DNA from: Clostridia bacterium
Lineage (GTDB): Bacteria; Bacillota; Clostridia; Christensenellales; Borkfalkiaceae
NCBI GenBank assembly: GCA_017463425.1
Contig: JAFTPE010000010.1
Coordinates: 24,898 to 88,897 of the forward strand
Direction: 5' to 3'
Length of the DNA stretch: 64,000 nt
Shown piece after piece: positions 40,157 to 49,814 of the stretch. Each line of letters opens with the position of its first letter. Positions within the stretch are counted from its first letter, which is position 1. The notes beneath the pieces were generated by a model. The model had not been told where the DNA came from, did no database searches, and saw only the letters and a program-made list of their open reading frames with translations. Made by a program: the position numbers and the translations under genes.

Positions 40157-42595
40157 ATGGAAAAGAATATCGAACAACAGACAATACGAACAAATTTACT
40201 CCCCGTTATCCCCCTTCGCGGCAAGGTGGCGTTTCCGCATACCAATATTTCTTTTGAAGTGGGACGGGATATGACGTTAAAAGCCGTTGATCGCGCGTCA
40301 AACGCGGAAGATCGACTGGTTTTTATCTGCACGCAAAAAGAAACGGAAAAAGATAAAATCGAATCCACCGACCTCTATCTCGTCGGTTGCGTGGCAAAAA
40401 TCAAACAAATTGCGCAATTAACGGGTGGAGTTATTCGGGTTTTATGCGAAGGCTTGTATCGGGCGCGCGCGCGTTCTATCGGCTTTGAAAACGAATATTT
40501 TTACGCTGTTTGCGACGAATTGAAAGAAATCCACGGCGACGAAGTGTTAGAGGAGGCATATTTCCGCACGGCAAAAGAATTGGTAAAAGACGTTTTATCC
40601 GCGGACGGAAAAGTGAGCAAAGACGTTTTTAATAAATTGGACAGATGCTCGGATATCAACGAATATATCGACCTTGCCATCTCCGCAATGCGCGTGCGTT
40701 TAGAGGTAAAACAGGCGATTTTGGAAGAAGAACGTATCGTAGAACGTTTGAAATTGTTTGAACGTTGTTTAAACGACGAATTGGAAATTTCCAAAATCGA
40801 AAAGAAAATCGCCGCGGCGGTGCGTCAAAATATCGACAAAAACCAAAAAGATTATTTCCTGCGCGAACAGTTAAAAGCCATTCATACCGAACTTGGCGAC
40901 GATAGCAAAGAAGAGGACGAATACAGACAAAAAATTTTGTCGAAAGGCTTGCCTCAGGATTTGGAAACCAAATGCCTCAAAGAAATCGACCGTATGGGGA
41001 AAATGCAAACTTCTTCTCCCGAATATACGGTGATTACGGGGTATCTTGACCAAGTTTTGGCTCTGCCTTGGAAAGAGGAAACGGAAGATACGGAAAAATT
41101 GGACGATTGCGTCGCGGTGCTGGAATCCGACCATTACGGTTTGGAAAAAATCAAAGAACGCATCACCGAATACCTCGCGGTTTTGAAACTGACGGGCAAT
41201 ATGAAAGCGCCCATTTTGTGTTTCGTAGGCCCTCCCGGCGTCGGAAAAACGAGCATTGCGCAATCCATAGCGCGCGCTTTGGGTAGAAAATTCGTCCGAA
41301 TGAGCCTCGGCGGCGTACGCGACGAAGCAGAAATTCGCGGTCATCGCCGTACCTATATCGGCGCAATGCCAGGCAGAATTTTATACGGTATGAAAAACGC
41401 AGGCTCTATCAATCCCGTATTTTTATTGGACGAAATCGATAAACTCACTTCCGATATCCACGGCGACCCTGCGGGGGCGTTGTTGGAAGTGCTTGACCCC
41501 GAACAAAATTCCACCTTCCGCGATCGGTATTTGGAAACCCCGTACGATTTGAGCAAAGTGCTGTTCATCACGACGGCAAACACCCTTGACACCATTCCTG
41601 GGCCTTTGCGCGACCGTATGGAAATTATTGAAGTATCGGGATATACTTTGGAAGAAAAAACGGAAATCGCGCGGCGGTATCTCGTCCCCAAACAGTTGGC
41701 GGCAAACGGATTGAACGACAATAACGCGCTGTTCACGCAAGAGGGCGTACGCGCAACGATTGAGGGGTATACGCGCGAAGCAGGCGTAAGAACGTTGGAG
41801 CGTACCATTGGCACGCTTTGCAGAAAAATTGCGGTGCAATATGCGTCCGATTCTTCCCTCCCCTGCGTTACGATTGACAAAGAAAAAACGCTGGAATTGC
41901 TTGGCGCGCCGAAATTTTCCATAGACGAGAGCAGGACTGCGGCAGAAATTGGCGCTGTTACGGGGCTTGCCTGGACGGCAGTCGGCGGTACGACGTTGAC
42001 GGTAGAAGCAATGGCAATGCCTGGAAAAGGCGAAATCAAATTGACGGGAAAATTGGGCGACGTTATGAAAGAATCGGCGCTTGCGGCGTTGACGTATATT
42101 CGCGCGCATGCCGATAAATATGGATTGCAACCCGAAAAATTTTCTTCCACCGATTTGCATATTCACGTACCCGAGGGCGCAACACCCAAGGACGGACCCA
42201 GCGCAGGTATCACGATTGCAACGGCGATTTTGTCCGCTTTATCGGACAAGCCCGTTCGCGCGGACGTCGCTATGACCGGTGAAATCACCTTGCGCGGCAA
42301 AGTGTTGCCTATCGGCGGACTGAAAGAAAAATCCCTCGCCGCAAGACGGGTAGGGATTAAAACCGTGCTGATTCCCAAAGGCAATGAACGGGATATTGCA
42401 GAACTCCCCGAAGTGGTGAAAAACGACTTGACTTTTATACCCGTATCCGAAGTGGACGAAGTGTTCAATCTCGTTTTCCGCAACGTCGACGAAGAAACGC
42501 CCAAACAAAGCAAACCGCGTAAAAAACGCCCGCCCAAGGCGCAGCCTTTGCCTGTCGTTCCCGAATCCACCACACGCGAAAGCGTACGTTGTTGA
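40157..42595 (+). CDS. lon: ATP-dependent protease Lon
   Basis: 812 residues from the ATG at 40157. LON substrate domain at the N-terminus (LLPVIPLRGKVAFPHTNISFEVGRD), coiled region, AAA+ ATPase with Walker A GPPGVGKTS near residue 358, and the protease domain with the Ser of DGPSAGIT near 681 and the Lys of GGLKEKSLAA near 723. It degrades misfolded and short-lived proteins. There is no Shine-Dalgarno sequence before this ATG. TTGTTT (40118) with an AT-rich -10 near 40142 would place the transcript start only a few bases upstream, so the mRNA may be nearly leaderless. engB follows after 29 bases, as in Bacillus lon-ysxC. Confidence 0.95.
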   Translation: MEKNIEQQTIRTNLLPVIPLRGKVAFPHTNISFEVGRDMTLKAVDRASNAEDRLVFICTQKETEKDKIESTDLYLVGCVAKIKQIAQLTGGVIRVLCEGLYRARARSIGFENEYFYAVCDELKEIHGDEVLEEAYFRTAKELVKDVLSADGKVSKDVFNKLDRCSDINEYIDLAISAMRVRLEVKQAILEEERIVERLKLFERCLNDELEISKIEKKIAAAVRQNIDKNQKDYFLREQLKAIHTELGDDSKEEDEYRQKILSKGLPQDLETKCLKEIDRMGKMQTSSPEYTVITGYLDQVLALPWKEETEDTEKLDDCVAVLESDHYGLEKIKERITEYLAVLKLTGNMKAPILCFVGPPGVGKTSIAQSIARALGRKFVRMSLGGVRDEAEIRGHRRTYIGAMPGRILYGMKNAGSINPVFLLDEIDKLTSDIHGDPAGALLEVLDPEQNSTFRDRYLETPYDLSKVLFITTANTLDTIPGPLRDRMEIIEVSGYTLEEKTEIARRYLVPKQLAANGLNDNNALFTQEGVRATIEGYTREAGVRTLERTIGTLCRKIAVQYASDSSLPCVTIDKEKTLELLGAPKFSIDESRTAAEIGAVTGLAWTAVGGTTLTVEAMAMPGKGEIKLTGKLGDVMKESALAALTYIRAHADKYGLQPEKFSSTDLHIHVPEGATPKDGPSAGITIATAILSALSDKPVRADVAMTGEITLRGKVLPIGGLKEKSLAARRVGIKTVLIPKGNERDIAELPEVVKNDLTFIPVSEVDEVFNLVFRNVDEETPKQSKPRKKRPPKAQPLPVVPESTTRESVRC

Positions 42596-42624
42596 TTGCC
42601 TATTTTTCATAAAAGGAGGCTACC

Positions 42625-43311
42625 ATGTACGAGATGAAACAAAAAAAAGCAGGGGAAACACCCCTGCAACCTGCGTTGGTTATTAAAAACGCTACGTTCA
42701 TTACTTCTGCGGCAAAGGCCGACCAATTTATTACGCCGACCAAACCTATGATTGCCGTTTGCGGAAAATCTAACGTGGGCAAGAGTTCGTTTATCAATAT
42801 GCTCGCCAATCGGAAAAAATTAGCGAAAACGAGCAGCGAGCCAGGCAGAACGCGCCTTGTCAATTATTTTGATTTTGGCGAATTTATTCTTGCCGACTTA
42901 CCTGGATATGGTTTTGCGCGCGTTTCCAAAACGGAAAAGGAAAAATGGGCGAAAACCTTGAACGCATTCTTTGCAAAAAAAGACCAAATCGCGCACGTGT
43001 TTATGTTGGCGGATTCTCGCCACGACCCCACCGCGGACGACGTGCAAATGATAGAATTTTTAAATTATAACATTCTGCCTTTTACCGTGGTGTTGACAAA
43101 AGCGGACAAATTGTCGAGAATGAAAATTAAAGAACATACTCGCGCTATCGCTGCCGATTTGTATTTAGGCGAAAAAAACCTTATCGCCACCAGCGCGGAA
43201 ACGGGTTTTGGTAAAACGGAAATTTTAAATAAAATCAAATCGGTTATCGACCTCACTCTCGCTGCAAAAAATGAAAACGACGAACAGTTGGAAACGGAAA
43301 CCGAAGAATAA
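42625..43311 (+). CDS. engB: Ribosome biogenesis GTPase YsxC/EngB
   Basis: 228 residues. GTPase motifs: G1 CGKSNVGKSSF, G2 region SSEPGRTRLVNYF, G3 ADLPGYGFA, G4 TKADKLS, and the SATS-like G5 ATSAETGFGKTE. EngB works in late assembly of the 50S subunit. AAAGGAGG precedes the ATG. It is downstream of lon, as in many Firmicutes, and its transcript ends at a bidirectional terminator facing clpX. The acidic tail is a little longer than usual. Confidence 0.95.
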   Translation: MYEMKQKKAGETPLQPALVIKNATFITSAAKADQFITPTKPMIAVCGKSNVGKSSFINMLANRKKLAKTSSEPGRTRLVNYFDFGEFILADLPGYGFARVSKTEKEKWAKTLNAFFAKKDQIAHVFMLADSRHDPTADDVQMIEFLNYNILPFTVVLTKADKLSRMKIKEHTRAIAADLYLGEKNLIATSAETGFGKTEILNKIKSVIDLTLAAKNENDEQLETETEE

Positions 43312-43328
43312 AAAACAAATAAAAAAAA

Positions 43329-43380
43329 TCGACCCACTTAGATACGAAATAAAGGTCAACTCGTACCTGGGTGGGTCGTT
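43329..43380. terminator. Bidirectional terminator between engB and clpX with an element arm
   Basis: Outer stem CGACCCAC / GTGGGTCG. The 3' arm read on the minus strand is CACCCAGGTACGAGTTGAC, a copy of the dispersed element; the 5' arm is a decayed partner. T-runs lie on both sides. Confidence 0.85.
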
Positions 43381-43398
43381 TTATATGCTTTTCTTTTA

Positions 43399-44643
43399 TT
43401 AACTTGCTTGTTTATACACCAAACGAGGGGTTGCGCCGTTTGTCAAACATTCTTTGGTAATGACAACTTCTTCCACGTTTTCTTCGGAAGGAATTTTATA
43501 CATCACTTCCGTCATCACGCTTTCGATAATCGTTCTCAGTCCGCGCGCGCCCGTTTTCAAACGAATGGCGGTTTGCGCAATTTCACGTACAGCCTCATCT
43601 TCCACCGTCAATTTCACGCCGTCAAATCCAACCAATTTTTGGTATTGTTTGATAATCGCGTTCTTCGGCTCGGTTAAAATTTTCACCAAAGCGTCCTCAC
43701 CCAACGGGTCGAGATTCACGACGATAGGCAATCTGCCGACGAATTCGGGAATCAAACCAAATTTGGTCAAATCCTGCGGTTTCACGTCGTCCAAAACGGA
43801 ATAGTCCGCCTCGTTTGCGCCCAAACGCACTTTTCCGCCAAATCCAAGCGTCGTGTCGTCTTTACGCGAAGATACGATTTTATCCAGCCCCACGAACGCG
43901 CCGCCGCAAATAAACAAAATATTCGTCGTGTCGATACGCAAACATTCTTGATTAGGGTGCTTTCTTCCGCCTTGGGGCGGTACGTTTGCCGTCGTGCTTT
44001 CAATAATTTTCAACAATGCCTGTTGCACGCCCTCGCCCGAAACGTCGCGCGTAATGGATACGTTTTCGCTCTTTCTCGCAATTTTGTCGATTTCGTCGAT
44101 ATAAATGATACCGCGTTGCGCCCGTTCAATATCGTAATCGGCGTTTTGAATGAGTTTTAACAAAATGTTTTCCACGTCCTCGCCGACGTAGCCCGCCTCT
44201 GTCAACGTCGTTGCGTCCGAAGTCGCAAACGGCACGTTCAAAATTTTGGCAAGGGTACGGGCAAGCAACGTCTTACCGCTGCCCGTCGGACCGAGCAACA
44301 AAACGTTGCTCTTTTCAATTTCCACGCCGTCGTCGTCCTTTTTCTTCGTTTTCACAGTAGCGTTAATACGTTTGTAATGGTTATACACCGCAACGGAAAG
44401 AACACGCTTGGCTTTATCTTGCCCAACGATATATTGATCGAGTTCGGCTTTGATTTCCGCAGGTTTTTTCAAAGGCACTTCCGACGAGGGTTGGTCTTTG
44501 TCGTTCTCCCATTCGTCCACCATAGATTTGCAGATTTCCACACACTCGTCGCAAATACAAGCTCCGTCCGGGCCTGTAATCAAACGGCGGGTTTCTTCTT
44601 TGGGTTTTCCGCAAAACGAGCATTTCTGATTTTTATTCGACAT
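43399..44643 (-). CDS. clpX: ATP-dependent Clp protease ATP-binding subunit ClpX
   Basis: 414 residues. Zinc-binding domain with four Cys (CSFCG near residue 9, CICDEC near 33), then AAA+ with Walker [12 protein letters not shown] near residue 120, Walker [12 protein letters not shown], and the GAR-to-IGF loop region. It unfolds substrates and feeds them to ClpP. It is the last gene of tig-clpP-clpX, although a terminator-like hairpin separates it from clpP. Convergent with lon-engB. Confidence 0.97.
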   Translation of the reverse strand: MSNKNQKCSFCGKPKEETRRLITGPDGACICDECVEICKSMVDEWENDKDQPSSEVPLKKPAEIKAELDQYIVGQDKAKRVLSVAVYNHYKRINATVKTKKKDDDGVEIEKSNVLLLGPTGSGKTLLARTLAKILNVPFATSDATTLTEAGYVGEDVENILLKLIQNADYDIERAQRGIIYIDEIDKIARKSENVSITRDVSGEGVQQALLKIIESTTANVPPQGGRKHPNQECLRIDTTNILFICGGAFVGLDKIVSSRKDDTTLGFGGKVRLGANEADYSVLDDVKPQDLTKFGLIPEFVGRLPIVVNLDPLGEDALVKILTEPKNAIIKQYQKLVGFDGVKLTVEDEAVREIAQTAIRLKTGARGLRTIIESVMTEVMYKIPSEENVEEVVITKECLTNGATPRLVYKQAS

Positions 44644-44740
44644 ATCATAAACTCCATTCTTTACTATAAATATAGGTATGTAAAACGCAGGGTTTTTGTG
44701 CGTACACTCTTTTCACCCAAGCTCCGCCGCCTGCATTGAC

Positions 44741-44783
44741 AAAAAATCGCGCAAAACCTCGTAAAAAGGGGATTTTGCGCGGA
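44741..44783 (-). terminator. Hairpin terminator between clpP and clpX
   Basis: Minus strand CGCGCAAAATCCCC, loop, GAGGTTTTGCGCG, then ATTTTTTG, just past the clpP stop. It should lower transcription into clpX, which may also have its own promoter. Confidence 0.75.
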
Positions 44784-44810
44784 TAAAATCTTATATAGCG
44801 CGAAATAAGG

Positions 44811-45401
44811 TTATCTTCTTAAAAACACCTTATCTATCAAGCCGTAGTTGCGCGCCTCGTCCGCCGACATATAATTATCTCTGTCGGTGTCGCGCTCGAT
44901 TGTGGCAAGGTCTTTACCTGTATTTTCGGAAAGGATACGATTGAGTTTCGCTTTCGTACGGAGAATGTGTTCCGCTTGAATTTTGATATCGCTCGCTTGA
45001 CCTTGCGCGCCGCCCAAAGGTTGGTGAATCATAATTTCGGAATTGGGCAGGGCATACCGTTTTCCGCGCGCGCCGCTTGACAACAAGAACGCGCCCATAG
45101 ACGCCGCCAATCCGATACAAATCGTCGATACGTCGCATTTGATATAATTCATAGTATCGTAAATCGCCATACCGGCAGAAACGCTGCCACCGGGGGAATT
45201 GATATACAAACTGATGTCTTTTGTCGGGTCTTTCCCTTCGAGATAAATCAATTGCGCAACGACGGTGTTTGCCACAGCGTCGTTGATTTCGCCACTCAAA
45301 AAGATAATTCTATCGTCCAAAAGACGAGAATACAGGTCGTAAGTGCGTTCACCCGAGGAGGTGCGTTCCACAACGTAGGGGATTAAAACGTTTTTTTCCA
45401 T
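44811..45401 (-). CDS. clpP: ATP-dependent Clp protease proteolytic subunit
   Basis: 196 residues. Serine protease of the S14 family, with catalytic Ser101 in [11 protein letters not shown], His126 in IMIHQPLGG and an Asp near residue 175 ([15 protein letters not shown]). It forms the 14-mer chamber used by ClpX and other Clp ATPases. It lies 30 bases after tig. Only a weak GGAA precedes the ATG. Confidence 0.97.
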   Translation of the reverse strand: MEKNVLIPYVVERTSSGERTYDLYSRLLDDRIIFLSGEINDAVANTVVAQLIYLEGKDPTKDISLYINSPGGSVSAGMAIYDTMNYIKCDVSTICIGLAASMGAFLLSSGARGKRYALPNSEIMIHQPLGGAQGQASDIKIQAEHILRTKAKLNRILSENTGKDLATIERDTDRDNYMSADEARNYGLIDKVFLRR

Positions 45402-45431
45402 AAATATTGCGTTCCTTATAACGAAAGAAGA

Positions 45432-46730
45432 TTAGTCTTCTTTATACATTTCGTTGTTTTCTTTCAAGAAATTGAACAATTTCGTGATGATGATATCGCT
45501 GCGGATATAATCGAATTGACGGGGATCCATATTCTTCTTGTATTCTTCCGCCGTCTTTTCCACGGAAGCCGCTTGTTCAGCCACTTTCGCGTCCACTTCT
45601 TCTTCGGTTGCTTCAATCTTTTCTTCTTTGATAATGTGCGAAATAATCAACTGATGCAATACGTTCTTCTTTGCTTGTTCTTCATAATTCTTTCTAAAAT
45701 CAGCAACCGTAACTTTGAGGAAATCCAAATAATCTTGCAATTTCATTCCTTGATACATCAACTGATATTCAAATTTTTGAACCAAACCGTCAATTTCTCT
45801 TTCAATCATTGCTTGGGGAATTTCCACCTCTGCGTTTGCCGCAATCGCTTCGAGAATGCTGTTTTCCGTAGCGTCGTTTGCGCGTCTATCCGCTTGATTT
45901 TGCAATCTTTCTTTCGCTTTTGCCTTGTATTCTTCTACCGTTGCGCTACCCGTAGCGTCTTTGATAAATTCGTCGGTGAGTTCAGGCAATTCTTTTGCTT
46001 GGATTCCGTTGAGTTTCACAGCAAAAACCGCGGGCTTGCCTTTGAGGGCTTCCGCTTGATAATTTTCAGGGAAAGTAACGTTGACGTCCTTGGATTCGCC
46101 GATATTCATACCAACGACTTGGTCTTCAAATCCAGGGATAAATTGACCGCTGCCGAGGGTAAGATCAAATCCTTCCGCTTCGCCGCCGTCGAATTTTACG
46201 CCGTCAACCGTACCAACGAAATCGATATTTACGATATCGCCGTTTGCTGCCGCTCTATCGGTAACCGCCACTTTCTTAGCGTTTCTATCCAATACGCGTT
46301 CCACTTCTGCGTCCACTTCTTCGTCCTTAACAGTATACGCATATTCTTGGATTTTAATACCCTTATATGCAGAAATTTTTACTTCGGGTTTCACAGGCAC
46401 GATCGCAACGAGGGTAACGCCGTCGTCTTCCAACTTTTCCACGGAAACGTCGGGATCGCCTACAACCGTGAATTTCTTTTCTTCCTTATCCAAAATTTTA
46501 CCATAATTTTCCGAGAAAAGGATATTCAGCGCGTCTTCAAAGAAAACGCCTTTGCCGTATGCGTGTTCGATAACGTTCTTGGGTGCTTTGCCTTTACGGA
46601 ATCCGTTTACGGCAAATCTGCCTCTGGTTTTCAAATACGCGCTGTTTTGCGCTGCTTTCCATTCTTCACCGTCAAATTTGATGGTGATTTTTACCGTGCT
46701 TTTTTCTGCCGCTTTGGTAGTGTACTTCAT
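45432..46730 (-). CDS. tig: Trigger factor
   Basis: 432 residues. The N-terminal ribosome-binding domain carries the signature GFRKGKAPKNVI near residue 44; the FKBP-type prolyl isomerase domain (AANGDIVNIDFVGTVDGVKFDGGEAEGFDLTLGSGQFIPGFEDQVVGM) is at about 155-245, and the helical C-terminal chaperone arms follow. It meets nascent chains at the ribosome exit. GGAGAA precedes the ATG. First gene of tig-clpP-clpX; divergent from rqcH. Confidence 0.97.
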   Translation of the reverse strand: MKYTTKAAEKSTVKITIKFDGEEWKAAQNSAYLKTRGRFAVNGFRKGKAPKNVIEHAYGKGVFFEDALNILFSENYGKILDKEEKKFTVVGDPDVSVEKLEDDGVTLVAIVPVKPEVKISAYKGIKIQEYAYTVKDEEVDAEVERVLDRNAKKVAVTDRAAANGDIVNIDFVGTVDGVKFDGGEAEGFDLTLGSGQFIPGFEDQVVGMNIGESKDVNVTFPENYQAEALKGKPAVFAVKLNGIQAKELPELTDEFIKDATGSATVEEYKAKAKERLQNQADRRANDATENSILEAIAANAEVEIPQAMIEREIDGLVQKFEYQLMYQGMKLQDYLDFLKVTVADFRKNYEEQAKKNVLHQLIISHIIKEEKIEATEEEVDAKVAEQAASVEKTAEEYKKNMDPRQFDYIRSDIIITKLFNFLKENNEMYKED

Positions 46731-46845
46731 AATTGTTCTCCTACAAAATTCGTTTATGTTTTTTAATTTTTTTTACGTTTTCTTGTGGTTTTGCCACATA
46801 CCCATTTATTTTACCATATTTATCAAAGAAAATAAAGCGATTTTA

Positions 46846-46874
46846 TTTACTTTTTCGGAAAATTGCGGTATAAT
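46846..46874 (+). promoter_or_regulatory. Promoter of rqcH
   Basis: TTTACT (46846-46851), 17-base spacer, TATAAT (46869-46874). Confidence 0.75.
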
Positions 46875-46940
46875 TTAAGAAAACTTTTGTATTTTTACGC
46901 CGTTTTCGTCTGCAAAAACGCGTAATCGAGAGGTAACTTT

Positions 46941-48662
46941 ATGCCACAGGACGCTTTTCATATCCGTCGGTTGACCGCCGAGCTGAACTCTTTTCTCGTC
47001 GGAGGGAAAATCAATCGCATTTCCCAAGCCAACAAAGACGACCTTACCTTTATTATATACACAGGAAAAACGACTGTTAAACTTCTTTTAAGCGCAAACG
47101 CGTCAGGCGCGCGCGTTTGTTTATCGTCTATCGAAAAAGAGCCTGCGCCTATCGCGCCTAATTTTTGTATGTTGCTTAGAAAACATTTGCTGGGCGCGGA
47201 AATTTTGGAAATACGCCAACATGAATTTGAACGAATCGTAGAAATCGATTTGCATTGCGTAACCGATTTTTCCGAAAGCAAACGCACGCTGCATTGCGAA
47301 CTGATGGGGAAATATTCCAACGTCGTTTTAACGGAAAACGGCGTCATTTTAGGCGCGTTGAAAACGACGGCGTTAGAGGATTCGTCCAAACGGGTTTTGC
47401 TGTCGGGCGCAAAATATCTCTATCCTGCTCCGCAGGACAAATTGTCGCCTTTCGACGGGGCAGGTATGCGTTCACGGCTGGAAAACTATCTTTCCTTGCG
47501 CGAAGAAATCGACGAAGAAAATCTTGCCGTATTCCTTTTTGAAAACGTAGCGGGCTTGGCACTTTCCACCGCGCGTGAAATTGTAAAACGGGCAGTTGTA
47601 AAAGCGGGAAATTTAAGTCTTATTTTTTCTCCTGCGTTTGGCGCGCCGCTGTGGGATTTTATCGGCGATTTTTGTTTAAACGAGCCTTGCAATCCCCACG
47701 TCAAACAAGAAAACGGCGTGTATACCGACTTTTTCGCCTTTGAAGTGTCGGGAGGGATTAAAATACCGTCGCTTTGCGTGGCGGAGGACGAATTTTACAC
47801 GCGCAGAGAAAGGAAAAAAGGGTTTGAGGATAAAAAACGTAAATTGGAAAACACCGTTCGCGGTTTGAAAAAAAAGCAAACGAAAAAACTGCAAGACACT
47901 TTGGAACGTTTGAAAGAATCGGAAAAAGCGGAAGAATATAAAATAAAAGGCGAACTGTTGACGGCAAATTTATACCGAATCGAAAAAGGCTCGCCGTTCG
48001 TCGAGTTGGAAAATTGGTATTCTCCCGACGGCGAACGCATTAAAATAGCGTTAGACGCAACCCTGCCCCCCTCAAAAAATGCGCAACGGTATTTTAAAAC
48101 GTACAACAAACACAAGCGCGCGAAAGAATTTTTAACCCCGATTGCCGAGCGTGAACGCGCAGAAATTTCTTATACGGACAGCGTGTTTACAGCCATTTCT
48201 TTAGCGGAATCGAACGAGGATTTAAAGGAAATCGAAACGGAAATGATGGAAATGGGCTTGCTCCGCGCCCCGAAAGAACGCGCAGGGGGCAAGAAAAAAG
48301 AAGAACCTATCCCCTTTCGGGAATACGAACACGACGGGTTTCAAATTTTCGTCGGCAGAAACAATTTGCAAAACGATAGGCTCGTTCGCGCGGCGGCAGC
48401 AGAGGATATTTGGTTGCACACGCAAAAATACCATTCTTCCCACGTCATTATATCGTCGCAGGGTAGGCAGGTACGCGATGAAACCATTTTATATGCCGCA
48501 GAAATTTGCGCGTATTATTCAGACGGACGGGAATCGGACAAAATCCCCGTGGATTATTGCTTGAAAAAATACGTCAAAAAACCAAGCAAAAGCAAAGCTG
48601 GTTTCGTAACCTACACCGATTATAAAACCATACTCGTCAAACCCAACGCGCATAAAAACTAA
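46941..48662 (+). CDS. rqcH: Rqc2 homologue RqcH (NFACT / fibronectin-binding type)
   Basis: 573 residues. NFACT-N (residues 1-200, LTAELNSFLVGGKINRISQANKDDLTFIIYT), two helix-hairpin-helix parts, a coiled coil (about 285-385, ERKKGFEDKKRKLENTVRGLKKKQTKKLQDT) and NFACT-R at the C-terminus (DGFQIFVGRNNLQNDRLVRAAAAEDIWLHTQKYHSSHVII). RqcH binds split 50S subunits and adds C-terminal alanine tails to stalled chains; the old name as a fibronectin-binding protein reflects surface findings. It stands beside tig-clpXP, which could degrade the tagged chains. Two full or variant dispersed elements lie in the gene. Confidence 0.92.
   Translation: MPQDAFHIRRLTAELNSFLVGGKINRISQANKDDLTFIIYTGKTTVKLLLSANASGARVCLSSIEKEPAPIAPNFCMLLRKHLLGAEILEIRQHEFERIVEIDLHCVTDFSESKRTLHCELMGKYSNVVLTENGVILGALKTTALEDSSKRVLLSGAKYLYPAPQDKLSPFDGAGMRSRLENYLSLREEIDEENLAVFLFENVAGLALSTAREIVKRAVVKAGNLSLIFSPAFGAPLWDFIGDFCLNEPCNPHVKQENGVYTDFFAFEVSGGIKIPSLCVAEDEFYTRRERKKGFEDKKRKLENTVRGLKKKQTKKLQDTLERLKESEKAEEYKIKGELLTANLYRIEKGSPFVELENWYSPDGERIKIALDATLPPSKNAQRYFKTYNKHKRAKEFLTPIAERERAEISYTDSVFTAISLAESNEDLKEIETEMMEMGLLRAPKERAGGKKKEEPIPFREYEHDGFQIFVGRNNLQNDRLVRAAAAEDIWLHTQKYHSSHVIISSQGRQVRDETILYAAEICAYYSDGRESDKIPVDYCLKKYVKKPSKSKAGFVTYTDYKTILVKPNAHKN
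47457..47477 (+). repeat. Dispersed element copy, core GGGGCAGGTATGCGTTCACG
   Basis: In rqcH, read as GAGMRSR. Identical over 21 bases to the copy at 32021 in the SpoIVFA-like gene. Confidence 0.85.
48052..48071 (-). repeat. Dispersed element copy, GGGGCAGGGTTGCGTCTAA
   Basis: In rqcH; the plus strand reads LDATLPPS, compared with LNATLPPV at the copy in the gene at 2907. Confidence 0.5.
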
Positions 48663-48672
48663 CGCATAGCAT

Positions 48673-48718
48673 AAAAAAAACGACGTAGCGAATAAACTTT
48701 CGCCGCGCCGTTTTTTTA
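48673..48718. terminator. Bidirectional terminator between rqcH and the helical protein gene
   Basis: AAAAAACGACG...GCGAA and TTCGC...CGCCGTTTTTT form an imperfect stem with A-run and T-run on the two sides. Confidence 0.75.
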
Positions 48719-48731
48719 GTTTTATTATCGA

Positions 48732-49178
48732 TTACAAAAACGATTTCCAGGTTTTTTCATATTCTTCTTCCGCCTTAATCATCTCGTCAAGCAAGGCAAA
48801 AATTTCGTCGTTCCCCTCGGGCATAGTATCCCCTGCCGACGTTCGGAGCGCAGAAATGCCCATCACCGTCCCTTGCAACATCATATCCGCAATGTGCGAA
48901 CGGGAATTATCGGTAAGCATACTCATTTTAATCGAACCCCACATCATTGCCTTTTTCATAGGATTGGGTTCTTTCAATTCAATTTGCATATCCTTGGCAA
49001 GCATAGCCGCTTTTGCGGAAAATTTTTCGTATTCTTCGTGTTGCGAATGTAATTCTTTTCTGATATCTTCGTCTTTCACTTCGGGTAAAATATTGGAAAT
49101 GGATTGCAACGCAAGCTGCGCGTTGCGATAAATTTCCGCCAAAATTTCTTCGGATTTTTTCTTGTTTTCGTTGTCCAT
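48732..49178 (-). CDS. Unknown helical protein, ferritin-like
   Basis: 148 residues, not recognised as a named family. It is almost wholly helical, with a heptad-like N-terminal half (KKSEEILAEIYRNAQLALQSISNILPEVKDEDIRKELHSQHEEYEKFSAKAAMLA) and a second helical pair (DNSRSHIADMMLQGTVMGISALRTSAGDTMPEGNDEIFALLDEMIKAEEEYEKTWKSF). The E/H pattern recalls ferritin-like four-helix bundles, but a metal site is not certain. I chose the ATG at 49178, eight bases past AGGAGA, over the one two codons earlier. Single gene. Confidence 0.75.
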   Translation of the reverse strand: MDNENKKKSEEILAEIYRNAQLALQSISNILPEVKDEDIRKELHSQHEEYEKFSAKAAMLAKDMQIELKEPNPMKKAMMWGSIKMSMLTDNSRSHIADMMLQGTVMGISALRTSAGDTMPEGNDEIFALLDEMIKAEEEYEKTWKSFL

Positions 49179-49285
49179 ATTCATTCTCCTTTCAGGTTTT
49201 GTTATCAGTTTATCCTTTTTTAAGCGTTTGCATACAATTTTTACCACGATTTTTATAAAAAAATGAAAATTATCCTAAAAAACGC

Positions 49286-49315
49286 TTGACGAAAAAGAAA
49301 AAAATATGGTATAGT
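49286..49315 (+). promoter_or_regulatory. Promoter of rplU-rpmA
   Basis: TTGACG (49286-49291), 18-base spacer, TATAGT (49310-49315). The leader to 49430 is about 108 bases and contains complementary stretches; L21 leaders are known regulatory RNAs in Firmicutes, so autoregulation is likely but not shown. Confidence 0.75.
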
Positions 49316-49430
49316 TATAGTCGAGCCGATAGAAACGGGCTTTTTTAAGTCGCAATTTTTACGAAATTTTTCGATAAATTTGCGCGCCTTGGAAATTCTT
49401 CGAGACTGGAAAGAGGAGGTAAAAATTTTT

Positions 49431-49736
49431 ATGTACGCTATTATCGATAACGGAAACAAGCAGTACAAAGTAGCGGAAGGCGACGTTGTTAAGGTTGAAA
49501 AACTCGCAGCGGCAGAAGGCGAATCCGTATCTTTCAAAGTGCTGATGGTTGCCGACGAAAACGGTATCAAAACGGGCGCGGAAGTTGAATCCGCAAAAGT
49601 TACCGCTACGGTCGTAAAGCAGGACAAAGCAAAGAAGATTATCGTCTTCAAATACAAGTCCAAGAAAAACGAACGTAAAAAGCAGGGACACAGACAGCCC
49701 TTCACCGCAGTAAAAGTTGAAAAAATCGAACTCTAA
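49431..49736 (+). CDS. rplU: Ribosomal protein L21
   Basis: 101 residues. [25 protein letters not shown] is the standard L21 start, and the C-terminal [28 protein letters not shown] is the standard end. AGAGGAGG lies 11 bases before the ATG at 49431; an upstream in-frame reading is not credible. rpmA follows after 78 bases. The usual ysxB/prp gene between L21 and L27 is missing. Confidence 0.97.
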   Translation: MYAIIDNGNKQYKVAEGDVVKVEKLAAAEGESVSFKVLMVADENGIKTGAEVESAKVTATVVKQDKAKKIIVFKYKSKKNERKKQGHRQPFTAVKVEKIEL

Positions 49737-49814
49737 TTTGATTCAAACCTTTCTTTTATTGCAACGGAGCTTTTTTAAAGCTCGAACAAAATAAGTTTTT
49801 AAGGAGAAATAAAA

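Noticed and set aside
41353-42166. Long antisense frames inside lon
   Set aside because: Both overlap the conserved AAA+ and protease domains of lon and have no homology-like features.
45516-46766. A 416-codon open frame antisense to tig
   Set aside because: Composition is an F/R/H-rich shadow of the real trigger factor gene; no domain and no start signal.
49380-49430. Longer L21 reading from 49380
   Set aside because: The L21 N-terminus [14 protein letters not shown] begins at 49431 and the earlier part is leader with the ribosome site.
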